Part shown: one piece after another, positions 6,736-14,474 of the stretch | Layout of the letters: every line of letters begins with the position of its first letter | Position numbering within the stretch: position 1 is the stretch's first letter | NCBI RefSeq assembly: GCF_024435355.1 | Contig: NZ_JAMJWG010000001.1 | Location: 310,001 to 374,000, forward strand | DNA from: Streptomyces odontomachi | GTDB taxonomy: Bacteria > Actinomycetota > Actinomycetes > Streptomycetales > Streptomycetaceae | Direction of reading: 5' to 3' | Length of the DNA: 64,000 nt | Made by a program: the position numbers and the translations under genes | The notes under the pieces: model-generated | Told to the model about the DNA's origin: nothing | The model's database searches: none | Seen by the model: only the letters and a program-made list of their open reading frames with translations

Positions 6736-7845
6736 TTGCCACTCTTCGAGAAGACGAACCTCCGCGGGATCACGCTGCGCAACCGCCTCGGTCTCGCACC
6801 CATGAGCCAGTACTGTGCCTCCGACTACCACGCCAACGACTGGCACCTGGGCCATTACCTGTCCAGGTCCATCGGGATCGGGCTGGTGATCGTCGAGGCC
6901 ACCGCCGTGTCCGAGCAGGGCGCGGTGACCGCGTACGACCTGGGCCTGTGGCACGACGGGTTCGTGCCGCGGCTCGCCGCGGTCGCCACCGCCATCCGCT
7001 CGCAGGGCGCCGTCGCCGGCATCCAGCTCTCGCACGGCGGACGCAAGTCGAGCCGAACCCGGCCCTGGGAGGGGGACCGCCCCCTCGATCCCGCGGCGGG
7101 CGGATGGCCGGTCGTCGCTCCGAGCCGCATCCCGTTCGCCGACGGCTATGCCGTCCCGCACCCGCTCGACGCCGCCCAGATCACCCGGGTCATCGAGGAC
7201 TTCGGAACCGCGGCCAAGCGGGCGCACGCAGCGGGCTTCCAGTTCCTCGAACTGCACGCCGGCCACGGCCGACTGCTGCACAGCTTCCTCTCCCCGCTGG
7301 CCAACACCCGCAGCGACGAGTGGGGCGGCAGCTTCGACGCGCGCTGCCGGCTGCTGATCGAGGTCGTGCACAGCGTCCGCCGGTACTGGCCGGAGCATCT
7401 GCCGCTGGCGGTCCGGCTGTCCTGCGTGGACTGGGCCGAGGGCGGCTGGACGCTGGACGACAGCGTGCGGCTCGCGGCGCTGCTGACCGAACACGACGTC
7501 GATCTCGTCGACTGCACCTCCGGCGGCATCCGGCGACCGCTGGCCGTCCAGCCGGCACCCGGCTACCAGGTCGGATTCGCCCGGGAGATCCGCCGGCGAG
7601 CCGGCATGGCCACCGCTGCGGTCGGGCTCATCCGAGACGTCCGGGAGGCAGACGATGTCATCGAGGCAGGCTCGGCCGACGTCGTGCTGATGGGGCGCAG
7701 CCTGCTGATCGACCCGTTGCAGGCCGTGCGGTCGGCGTCGATCGGCCTCGCCCCGCTGGACGCGGTGCCGCACCAGTACCGGCGTGCGGTCGCCAGCCTG
7801 GCCACGGCCACCGCGGGCAGCGCCGACTTCATCCCGGAGCTGTGA
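6736..7845 (+). CDS. Old-Yellow-Enzyme family FMN oxidoreductase (YqjM-like)
   Basis: This 369-residue TIM-barrel flavoenzyme of the NADPH dehydrogenase/enoate reductase family would reduce activated C=C bonds or act on an enone intermediate. Recognisable segments are NRLGLAPMSQYCA (FMN site), IQLSHGGRKS, the substrate pair H174/H177 in HAGHGRLLHSFLSPLAN, and DEWGGS. The residue that is normally the proton-donating tyrosine (HGY) is R179 here, so the chemistry may differ from ordinary ene-reduction. The start is TTG at 6736, seven bases after GGAG; homologues begin at this PLFEKTNLRG segment. It opens the tight operon 6736-12441. Confidence 0.85.
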   Translation: MPLFEKTNLRGITLRNRLGLAPMSQYCASDYHANDWHLGHYLSRSIGIGLVIVEATAVSEQGAVTAYDLGLWHDGFVPRLAAVATAIRSQGAVAGIQLSHGGRKSSRTRPWEGDRPLDPAAGGWPVVAPSRIPFADGYAVPHPLDAAQITRVIEDFGTAAKRAHAAGFQFLELHAGHGRLLHSFLSPLANTRSDEWGGSFDARCRLLIEVVHSVRRYWPEHLPLAVRLSCVDWAEGGWTLDDSVRLAALLTEHDVDLVDCTSGGIRRPLAVQPAPGYQVGFAREIRRRAGMATAAVGLIRDVREADDVIEAGSADVVLMGRSLLIDPLQAVRSASIGLAPLDAVPHQYRRAVASLATATAGSADFIPEL

Positions 7846-7882
7846 TGGCCGGCCCGCCGCCCCGGACAACCGGGGGGTTCCT

Positions 7883-8587
7883 GTGATCGTCTCGCACGAG
7901 CACCGCTTCATCTTCGTACGCACCCGCAAGACCGCCGGCACCAGCGTGGAGATCGCACTGTCCGGCATGCTCGGGGAGGACGCCGTGATCACCTCGCTCA
8001 GCCCCCGGGACGAGGCGCTGCGCAGGCAGTGGCGGGGCCGCGAACCCCAGAACCACCTGGAGCCGGGGCGCCGGCCGGCCCCCGGCTGCCCCGTGCTGCC
8101 GGGCCCTGGCGCAGGCGTCCGTTACTACAACCACATGGCGGCGGCCGACATCCGGGAGCTGGTGGGCCATCAGGTCTGGCAGCGCTACTTCACGTTCTGC
8201 TTCGAACGCAACCCCTGGGACAAGGTAGTGTCGCTGTACTATCACCGGTACCGCACCGAACCGCGCCCCGGGATACACCGATTCCTGCAATCGGGCGAGG
8301 CCGCCGACGCACTGAACTGGCCGCTCTACACGGAGCACGGCCGGCCGATCGTCGACCTGGTCGGCCACTACGAAGACCTCGACCGTGACCTGCGCACCGC
8401 GCTCGCGCAGGTCGGCCTTGCGGTGCCGAAGGAGTTACCGCAGGCCAAGACGGTGTTCCGGCCGGCCGGCCGCCCGTACTGGCGGGAGCTGGGCCGCCGG
8501 GAGCGTGCGGAGATCGGCGAACTCTTCCGGGACGAGATCGCATGGCACGGATATGCATGGCAGGACGGCACGGAGCGGACATGCTGA
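7883..8587 (+). CDS. Sulfotransferase-family protein
   Basis: This 234-residue protein belongs to the PAPS-dependent sulfotransferase superfamily. The N-terminal RTRKTAGTS (13-21) is the 5'-phosphosulfate loop, and FERNPWDKVVSLYYHRY near residue 110 is the 3'-phosphate-binding segment. It would transfer sulfate to a hydroxyl group of the pathway intermediate, although some members act as simple tailoring or kinase-like enzymes. The GTG at 7883 starts VIVSHEHRFIFV directly before the first strand and lies 37 bases after the flavoenzyme gene. A TTA codon is in frame at 8435-8437. The next gene overlaps its end by seven bases. Confidence 0.75.
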   Translation: MIVSHEHRFIFVRTRKTAGTSVEIALSGMLGEDAVITSLSPRDEALRRQWRGREPQNHLEPGRRPAPGCPVLPGPGAGVRYYNHMAAADIRELVGHQVWQRYFTFCFERNPWDKVVSLYYHRYRTEPRPGIHRFLQSGEAADALNWPLYTEHGRPIVDLVGHYEDLDRDLRTALAQVGLAVPKELPQAKTVFRPAGRPYWRELGRRERAEIGELFRDEIAWHGYAWQDGTERTC

Positions 8588-9234
8588 TCGAACTGGCGGG
8601 AATCGACGGATCCGGCAAGAGCACCTTCGCCGAGCGGATCATGCGGCTCTTCAACTCCGCGGGCGTCCCGTGTTACCAACGCAGTTTCCGCAGTACGTAC
8701 AAGCGGATCGCCGCGGACATCTCGGCCCGGCACGGGCACCGTCACTGGAGCGGGCTGTTCGAGCCCAACGAGATCGAGGTGGCACAGGCCTTCGAGATGG
8801 TGCACACCGTGTACCAGCAGGTGCTGCCGCTGGACCTCGACGCCCAGGTGATCGTCATGGACACCTACGTCTCCTCGTGGCTGGCCACCGCAGCGCTCTG
8901 GCGCAGCGACGCGTTGGAGAGGCTGCGGGAGGTCTACGCCCTGCTTCCCGCACCCGACGTGTCGATTCTGCTGGAGGTGCCGGTCGAGGAGGCCGCCCGG
9001 CGGATCAGCCGCCGCCCCAAGGGCGACCACATCTTCAAGACCGGCTCGGACTCGGTCCTCGCCCGCTACGCCGAGGCCTTCGAGCAGACCCGTGCACTGG
9101 TACCGTACGCGCAGAACACGGTGCCGGCCGTCGGCGCCCTGGAGGAGACCTGGGAGGCGGTCCGCACTGCGGTGTTCGCGGCTGCCGAGGCCTCCGGTCG
9201 TCATCCAGCGGCCCTGGGAAGGCCGCAGCGATGA
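8581..9234 (+). CDS. Thymidylate-kinase-like P-loop kinase, copy 1
   Basis: This 217-residue protein has the dTMP-kinase fold, with Walker A GIDGSGKS at residues 7-14 and a lid-like ISRRPKGD followed by a helix. The DRY-type dTMP motif is replaced by MDTYVSSWLATAALW, so the acceptor is unlikely to be dTMP. The gene is a clear paralogue of 10430-11092: both share LIELxGIDGxGKST, the region RSTYKR/RSTHKR, DTYVSxWLATAAL and RRPKGD. Its ATG overlaps the sulfotransferase stop (ATGCTGA). I infer that it phosphorylates a hydroxyl group of a pathway intermediate; the substrate is not visible. Confidence 0.8.
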   Translation: MLIELAGIDGSGKSTFAERIMRLFNSAGVPCYQRSFRSTYKRIAADISARHGHRHWSGLFEPNEIEVAQAFEMVHTVYQQVLPLDLDAQVIVMDTYVSSWLATAALWRSDALERLREVYALLPAPDVSILLEVPVEEAARRISRRPKGDHIFKTGSDSVLARYAEAFEQTRALVPYAQNTVPAVGALEETWEAVRTAVFAAAEASGRHPAALGRPQR

Positions 9235-10436
9235 GACTCTGGCCCTTTTATTCGGACGCCGCCGCCGAGCAGGTCACCGCACTGATCCGGGCGGGCTCCC
9301 TCGCCGCCATGGTGAAGACACCCGAGATCGCCTCCTGCGAGGCGCAGCTGACCGAGGCGCTGGCCCCGACCCACGAGGCACTGCTGTGCACCTCGGGGAC
9401 GGCCGGGCTGGCCACCGCTTACGCAGCCCTGGGCCTGGAACGGGGCAGCGAGGTGCTCGTGCCCGCCCACACCTTCCGCGCAACGGTGACGCCGCTGCTG
9501 ATGCTCGGCCTGCGGCCGGTGCTCTGCGACTGCGATCCGAAGACCGGGAACGTCGACCTCGCGGACGCGGAACGCCGGATCACCGCGCGCACCCAGGCAC
9601 TGGCGGTCACCCACGTGTGGGGCCGGCCCGTCCCGCTGGACACGGCCCGGGAACTGGCCGACCGCAGGGGCCTGGCGCTGGTCGAGGACTGCTCGCACGC
9701 GCACGGCGTCCACTGGCGGGGCCGCCCGGTGGGGACGGCGGGCGACGTCGCCGTGTTCAGCCTCGGCACCACGAAGATGGTCTCCGGTGGCATGGCCGGC
9801 GCGGTGCTGACCGGCGACCGCGGGACCTTCGAACGGGCCGTCGCCTTCGGGCAGCCCAAGCACCGCGGCCTCGCGGACGTGCAGCAACCCGCACTGCGTG
9901 CGCTGCTGGAGACCGGAGTGGGCAACAACTTCCGCGTCTCGCCGATCGCGGCGGTGCTGGTGGCAGACCACCTCACCCGGCTCCCCGCGACCTTGGCATT
10001 ACGCGAGCGCAACCTCGCCGCCGTCACCGAGCACGCCCGGCTGCTCCCCGGCCTCGAGCCCGTTGCGACGGGGCCCGACCGCACCGCCGGCACCCTCTAC
10101 AAGCTGCACTTCAGGTGGCGGGGCCGCGCCTCGGCGGACGACGTCGTGGCCCTGCTGCGCGGCCTGGGCGTGCGGGTGCGCCGACCGCAGGCGGGCCTGC
10201 ACCGCACCCCGCTGTTCCAGCGCCCCGAACTGCTGGCCGCGTTCCCGTCCGTGCCGTCGTTCGACGCCTGCGATCCGGCCGCGTTCCCCCAGACCGACCG
10301 GTTCCTCACCGATCTCGTGGAGTTCGACGGCCTGGACCTGTACGAGGACGATCCCCAGGCCGTCGCCCGGTACGCCCGGGCCTTCCAGACGGCGGCGGAT
10401 CGGCTCGACGCGGACACGCAGGGCGCGCCGTGCTGA
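9231..10436 (+). CDS. DegT/DnrJ/EryC1/StrS-family PLP-dependent aminotransferase
   Basis: This 401-residue enzyme has the family pattern CTSGTAGLATAYAALGL for phosphate binding, VPAHTF, D153 in VEDCSHAHG stacking on the cofactor, and the PLP lysine K182 in VFSLGTTKMVSGGMAG. Family members transfer an amino group to a keto-sugar or keto-cyclitol, or less often act as dehydratases, so the pathway probably involves a polyhydroxylated keto intermediate. Codon 257 is TTA (9999-10001), a candidate bldA control point. The ATG overlaps the upstream kinase stop (ATGA), and the next kinase begins seven bases inside its end. Confidence 0.85.
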   Translation: MRLWPFYSDAAAEQVTALIRAGSLAAMVKTPEIASCEAQLTEALAPTHEALLCTSGTAGLATAYAALGLERGSEVLVPAHTFRATVTPLLMLGLRPVLCDCDPKTGNVDLADAERRITARTQALAVTHVWGRPVPLDTARELADRRGLALVEDCSHAHGVHWRGRPVGTAGDVAVFSLGTTKMVSGGMAGAVLTGDRGTFERAVAFGQPKHRGLADVQQPALRALLETGVGNNFRVSPIAAVLVADHLTRLPATLALRERNLAAVTEHARLLPGLEPVATGPDRTAGTLYKLHFRWRGRASADDVVALLRGLGVRVRRPQAGLHRTPLFQRPELLAAFPSVPSFDACDPAAFPQTDRFLTDLVEFDGLDLYEDDPQAVARYARAFQTAADRLDADTQGAPC

Positions 10437-11092
10437 TCGAACTCACCGGCATCGACGGTTGTGGCAAGTCCACCCTGGCAAGCCGCCTGCACGTGCTGCT
10501 CGACGCGTACGAGGTGCCCTGTGACCAGCACGTGCTGCGCAGCACGCACAAGCGGCTGCTCAGCGCGCTGGGGCAGGAGCACGGATTCCCCGGCTGGCAG
10601 GGGCTGTTCACCCCGGACACGGTGGAAATCGCACACGCCCTGGAGATGCTGGATCTGGTGCGGACCACCCTTGTCCCGCTCGACCTGCGTCGCCGGGTGG
10701 TGCTGACCGACACCTACGTCTCGCGTTGGCTCGCCACGGCGGCCCTGGTCGGCGCCGGGAACCTGGAGACGCTCGCCCGGCTCTACCGGCGGCTGCCGCA
10801 CCCGGACCTCTCGATCCGACTGCACGCCGACCCCGGCGATGCGGTCGACCGGATCGCCCGGCGGCCGAAGGGGGACCGGGTCATGGGGCCCGGAGCCGTC
10901 CAGCGCCTGCACCGGTACCAGGACGGCTTCCGGCGCACCGCTCCGCTCCTGCCGTACCCGCAGCACCACGTACCGACCGACGCCGGGGTCGGCCAGACCC
11001 TGGCACACGTAATGACGCTACTCCGCTCCAGCAGCGCCGTCCCGGCGAAGCTGCGCGAGCGGTTGGCATCTGCCGAGGGAGAATCTCTGTGA
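10430..11092 (+). CDS. Thymidylate-kinase-like P-loop kinase, copy 2
   Basis: This 220-residue protein is a paralogue of 8581-9234, with Walker A GIDGCGKS (7-14) and the same landmarks RSTHKR, TDTYVSRWLATAAL and RRPKGD. It starts at a GTG at 10430 that overlaps the aminotransferase stop in the same way as the first copy (GTGCTGA versus ATGCTGA), suggesting duplication of a gene-plus-junction unit around the aminotransferase. The C-terminus is longer and basic. Two kinases imply two phosphorylation steps, or one active and one regulatory chain. The following EPSP-synthase homologue normally needs a phosphorylated substrate, which gives a plausible link. Confidence 0.8.
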   Translation: MLIELTGIDGCGKSTLASRLHVLLDAYEVPCDQHVLRSTHKRLLSALGQEHGFPGWQGLFTPDTVEIAHALEMLDLVRTTLVPLDLRRRVVLTDTYVSRWLATAALVGAGNLETLARLYRRLPHPDLSIRLHADPGDAVDRIARRPKGDRVMGPGAVQRLHRYQDGFRRTAPLLPYPQHHVPTDAGVGQTLAHVMTLLRSSSAVPAKLRERLASAEGESL

Positions 11093-12441
11093 AAACCGAC
11101 CGTCCGTCCGGGGCACCCGGCGCCCTCGACGAGGAGACGGCTGTCCGCCTGCACGGCCCGTGCGCCGTCCGGGGAACCCTGCGTGTTCCGGGTGACAAGT
11201 CCATCTCCCACCGGGCACTGCTGCTGGCGGGGCTGGCCAGGGGGCGGAGCCTGATCCGGGGGCTGTCCACCGGCGACGACGTCCGGCACACCCGGCAGGC
11301 GCTCGGCGGCTTCGGAGTCGGCTTCACCGAGACGGCCGAGGGCCTGACGGTCGACGGGGGCCTGCGGGACGAGCCTGACGGGCCGTTGGACATGGGGAAC
11401 GCCGGCACCGGAATCCGGCTGCTGGCCGGGGTCTGCGCCGGCCAGCCCATGTTCACCGTGCTGACCGGGGACCGGTACCTGCGGGCCCGTCCGATGGATC
11501 GGGTGGCGCAGCCGCTGCGGGCCATGGGAGCCGTGATCGACGGGCGCAACGACGGATCGCTGGCCCCGCTGGCGATCCGTGGCGGCACGCTGTCCGGCAT
11601 CACCTACCGGGTGCCCGTGGCCAGCGCCCAGGTCAAGTCCTCGGTACTGCTGGCCGGTCTGCACGCCAAGGGCCGCACCGTCGTGATCGAGCCCACGGTG
11701 ACACGTCGGCACACCGAGGAGATGCTGCCCCTCTTCGGGGCGACGGTTGCGATCGACGGGACCGAGGTCGAGGTGCGGGCGAGCGAGTTGCACGCGTGCG
11801 ACGTGACGGTGCCCGGAGATCCCTCGCAGGCGGCCTTCTGGGTCGTCGCCGGACTCACCGCAGCGGACAGCGAGGTGGTGGTGGAGCAGCTGTACACCGG
11901 CCCCGGCCGCGGCGGTTTCGTCGACGTACTGCGCCGGATGGGCGGTGACCTGGACGTCGACACCGGGACAGGGACCATCCGGGTACGCTCCAGCCGGCTC
12001 CGGGGCGTCCGGATCGGACCGCAGGACATCCCCGACATGGTCGACGAGGTCCCGGTCATCGCGGTCGCCGCGGCCCTGGCCGAGGGCACTACGGTCATCT
12101 CCGGCGCCGCCGAGCTCAGGGTCAAGGAGAGCGACCGGATCAGCAGCACCGCCGCGATGCTGCGGGCGTTCGGCGCCCAGGTGACCGAGACGGACGACGG
12201 GATGGTCATCGAGGGCGGCCGGGCGCTGCACGGTGGCATCGTCGACTCCCACGGTGACCATCGGATCTCCATGGCCGCCGTGGTGGGTGCCCTGAGCGCC
12301 TCGGGCGAGACGGTCATCACCGGATGGGACTCGGTGGCCACGAGCTACCGCGGCTTCGCCGCCGACCTGCAGAAACTGACGTCCGGCGCCGAGGGCATCG
12401 CCGCCGCACCGGCGGACACGACGGCCGCCGCGCTCACATGA
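11089..12441 (+). CDS. aroA: EPSP synthase homologue (enolpyruvyl transferase)
   Basis: This 450-residue enolpyruvyl transferase has the AroA landmarks in order: PGDKSISHR (K37, R42), GNAGTGIRLLAG, QVKSSVLLAGL, VPGDPSQAAFW, DMVDEVPVIAVAAALAEGTT, RVKESDRI and DSHGDHRISM. EPSP synthase moves the enolpyruvyl group of PEP to shikimate-3-phosphate. The catalytic residues look intact. Because it is the last gene of a coupled biosynthetic operon (GTG at 11089 overlapping the kinase stop as GTGA), it may make a dedicated enolpyruvyl ether, supply chorismate to the pathway or be a resistant target copy. Sequence alone does not decide among these. Confidence 0.9.
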   Translation: MKTDRPSGAPGALDEETAVRLHGPCAVRGTLRVPGDKSISHRALLLAGLARGRSLIRGLSTGDDVRHTRQALGGFGVGFTETAEGLTVDGGLRDEPDGPLDMGNAGTGIRLLAGVCAGQPMFTVLTGDRYLRARPMDRVAQPLRAMGAVIDGRNDGSLAPLAIRGGTLSGITYRVPVASAQVKSSVLLAGLHAKGRTVVIEPTVTRRHTEEMLPLFGATVAIDGTEVEVRASELHACDVTVPGDPSQAAFWVVAGLTAADSEVVVEQLYTGPGRGGFVDVLRRMGGDLDVDTGTGTIRVRSSRLRGVRIGPQDIPDMVDEVPVIAVAAALAEGTTVISGAAELRVKESDRISSTAAMLRAFGAQVTETDDGMVIEGGRALHGGIVDSHGDHRISMAAVVGALSASGETVITGWDSVATSYRGFAADLQKLTSGAEGIAAAPADTTAAALT

Positions 12442-12499
12442 CGCCCTGACGACACGCCCGTGCCGGGCCCGGCGACCGCGTCAGGTGGTATCCGGGCCC

Positions 12500-12590
12500 G
12501 GCCGGGGAACCGGGTCACGGTGGTGCTGCCCGACCGCCACACGGTCAAGGGTGAGGTCGCACGGGTGGCCAAGGACGCCTTGGCCGGAGG
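12500..12590 (+). pseudogene. Possible remnant of an efflux adaptor (HlyD-like) gene
   Basis: About 30 codons read PGNRVTVVLPDRHTVKGEVA. This resembles the VxVxLPDGRTVxGxVxxVG strand repeat common in actinobacterial membrane-fusion or peptidoglycan-binding proteins. No start site, signal peptide or continuing reading frame is present. The rest of the 200 bases between the EPSP-synthase homologue and the GNAT gene shows nothing. A chance resemblance cannot be excluded. Confidence 0.3.
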
Positions 12591-12644
12591 CAGCACGACG
12601 GACGGTACCGCCGGCCGCCGGCGCCGCATGTATACGCTGCGAAC

Positions 12645-13076
12645 ATGAAGATGATCGATCTGGAGCCGGGCGATGCGCGCCTTACCGGCGACCTGCTTCC
12701 CGTGCTGCATGAGCTGCGCCCGCACCTGACTGCGGAGCTTCTCCAGAACGTGTATGAGGTCGGCTACGCGGAGGGGCTCCGGTTCACGGCGGCCTACGAC
12801 GACGAGGGTTCGTGCATCGCTGCCGCGGGGTGGCGGGTGATCAACAACACCAGCTCCATTCGTAAGATGCACATCGATGATCTGGTCACGGTGAGCACGT
12901 GCCGTTCCACCGGTGTGGGAGGACGTCTTCTGAGCTATCTGGAGGACCGCGCCCGCAGCCTGGACTGCCGCGTGGTCCAACTGGATTCCGGAACGCAGCG
13001 CACTGACGCCCACCGCTTCTACCTTCGTCAGCGTTTTGGCATCTCCGCGTTCCATTTCAGCAAGCGCCCCAGCTGA
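12645..13076 (+). CDS. GNAT-family N-acetyltransferase
   Basis: This 143-residue single-domain GNAT enzyme would transfer an acetyl group from acetyl-CoA to an amine. The acetyl-CoA loop is CRSTGVGGRLLSYLE (motif A, near 88-102), preceded by MHIDDLVTV and followed by VVQLDSGTQRTDAHRFYLRQRFG, the usual C-terminal strand and helix. The ATG at 12645 lacks a Shine-Dalgarno sequence but lies eight bases after TATACG (12631-12636), which suggests a leaderless transcript. It is convergent with the secreted-protein gene, with a terminator between. The substrate is unknown; there is no sign that it belongs to the upstream cluster. Confidence 0.85.
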   Translation: MKMIDLEPGDARLTGDLLPVLHELRPHLTAELLQNVYEVGYAEGLRFTAAYDDEGSCIAAAGWRVINNTSSIRKMHIDDLVTVSTCRSTGVGGRLLSYLEDRARSLDCRVVQLDSGTQRTDAHRFYLRQRFGISAFHFSKRPS

Positions 13077-13124
13077 GCGATGAAGGCACGACGACCCTCC
13101 CTTGCCACCCCGAAGAACGCCCCT

Positions 13125-13161
13125 GGCGCATGACCCGCCCCCCCCGCGCGGGTCATGCGCC
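13125..13161. terminator. Bidirectional terminator hairpin
   Basis: GGCGCATGACCCGC (13125-13138) pairs perfectly with GCGGGTCATGCGCC (13148-13161) around a 9-base C-rich loop. It lies between the convergent ends of the GNAT gene (13076) and the secreted-protein gene (13184) and can serve both strands. Confidence 0.8.
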
Positions 13162-13183
13162 GGTGCGTCTCGCGGACGGCCTG

Positions 13184-14374
13184 TCAGGCCGCGGCGAAGA
13201 ACGTCCCCAAGACGGCATTCGCCAGGTCGCCGACCTGGAACCAGCCGGGCCGAGGCCCTGGGCCGTGGAAGTGCCAGAGGAAGCGCAGGTCGTTGCCGCA
13301 GTACCAGTCCCAGCCGTCGTCCGCCGCGGTGACCCCCACGGAGGCCCCCGCCACCAGGAACCCGGGGTCGCTGAACGGCGCCGTGTCCTTCCACGTGCCG
13401 TCGGTCGAGAGGGTCGCCACGGTGAACGTGCCGTCGCCGGCCGCGTAGCCCACCGCGATGCCGTCGGGACCTGTCGCGGCGGCCAGATGGGCGCCACCTG
13501 GCACGTCGGCGGGACCGTTCGGGTTCGGCTGCGGAGGGCCGGACAGGCCGCCGCCCTGCTTCGGGTGCGCGGCGTACAGGCGCCCGTCGAGGCCGGTGAA
13601 GAACAGGGTCAGCGCACCGGCGCCGTCGGAGATCACGGCGACACCGCCGGCCGGCGCGGCCGTCCCGGGCTGGGTGAGCGTGACCGAGACGGGCGTGCTG
13701 GTGGCGGCCGAGTACCACTGCGCGCGCACCGAGCCCTTCCCGTCCACGAAGAAGACCCCCTGGTAGGGCTCGTCGCCGCCGGCCGAGGCCAGGTCACTGC
13801 CGGTGTACGACGACGAGCCGTTGTTCAGCATCAGCCGCGGCGGGGGCGTGCACGGATTGCTGATCTCACGCGTCAGCGCCGGGCTCGCCGCCCGCTCGGC
13901 CTCCTGGCGTGGCGGGATGCCGGAGACCACGACCCCGGGGCCCCTGCCGGTGTCGAAGGCGGTGATCGCGGCACCGGACGGCGCGACGCCGGTCAACGTG
14001 ATCGGAAACGGCTGCTGTGCCGTCGGGCAGTCCTGGTACACCGCTCCGTCGAGGCCCACGAAGAACACCGAGAGCGGATAGCCCTTCAGGCGTACGGCCG
14101 CAAGGCGGGCGCCGGGCTCCGCGGTCTTCGCCGGTCCGAGCTGGGCCGGCCTGGTGAACGTGCCGTCCCCGAGGCCCTCGTATCCCCACAGGGCGCCGTC
14201 GTCGCCGATGTAGTAGGTGTGCGGGTCGGACGGTGGTACCCCGGTGGCCTGCGCCGCCGGTGCGGCGAGCAGGCCGACCGCGGCGAGCACACCCGCCGAC
14301 GCCAGAGCCCATCCCGTCCGCCGTGTGCGCCGCCCCGACCGGCGCAGACGGGAATTGCATAACCCGAATCTCAT
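13184..14374 (-). CDS. Secreted beta-propeller-like hypothetical protein
   Basis: This 396-residue exported protein has an Arg-rich N-terminus, a hydrophobic stretch (GWALASAGVLAAVGLLAAP) and a cleavage site after AQA near residue 42; twin arginines make Tat export possible. The mature part contains repeated short blades of the type DGAVYQ, DGRLYAAH, DGTFTVATL and GDLRFLWHFHG, as in VCBS or lectin-like propellers. Five cysteines are present in total, one of them in the N-terminal signal region. I chose the ATG at 14374, eight bases after AGGAG. The function is unknown; carbohydrate binding would fit the fold. It diverges from the SARP regulator gene at 14475. Confidence 0.7.
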   Translation of the reverse strand: MRFGLCNSRLRRSGRRTRRTGWALASAGVLAAVGLLAAPAAQATGVPPSDPHTYYIGDDGALWGYEGLGDGTFTRPAQLGPAKTAEPGARLAAVRLKGYPLSVFFVGLDGAVYQDCPTAQQPFPITLTGVAPSGAAITAFDTGRGPGVVVSGIPPRQEAERAASPALTREISNPCTPPPRLMLNNGSSSYTGSDLASAGGDEPYQGVFFVDGKGSVRAQWYSAATSTPVSVTLTQPGTAAPAGGVAVISDGAGALTLFFTGLDGRLYAAHPKQGGGLSGPPQPNPNGPADVPGGAHLAAATGPDGIAVGYAAGDGTFTVATLSTDGTWKDTAPFSDPGFLVAGASVGVTAADDGWDWYCGNDLRFLWHFHGPGPRPGWFQVGDLANAVLGTFFAAA

Positions 14375-14474
14375 GTCCCACTCCTGGCTTCCCAAAGCTG
14401 GATGACGCGGTCATCCTGGCAACCTGCTCTGGATAACGTCTGGATGCCGTGCGGCGGGCACAGGGGAGGTTCCG

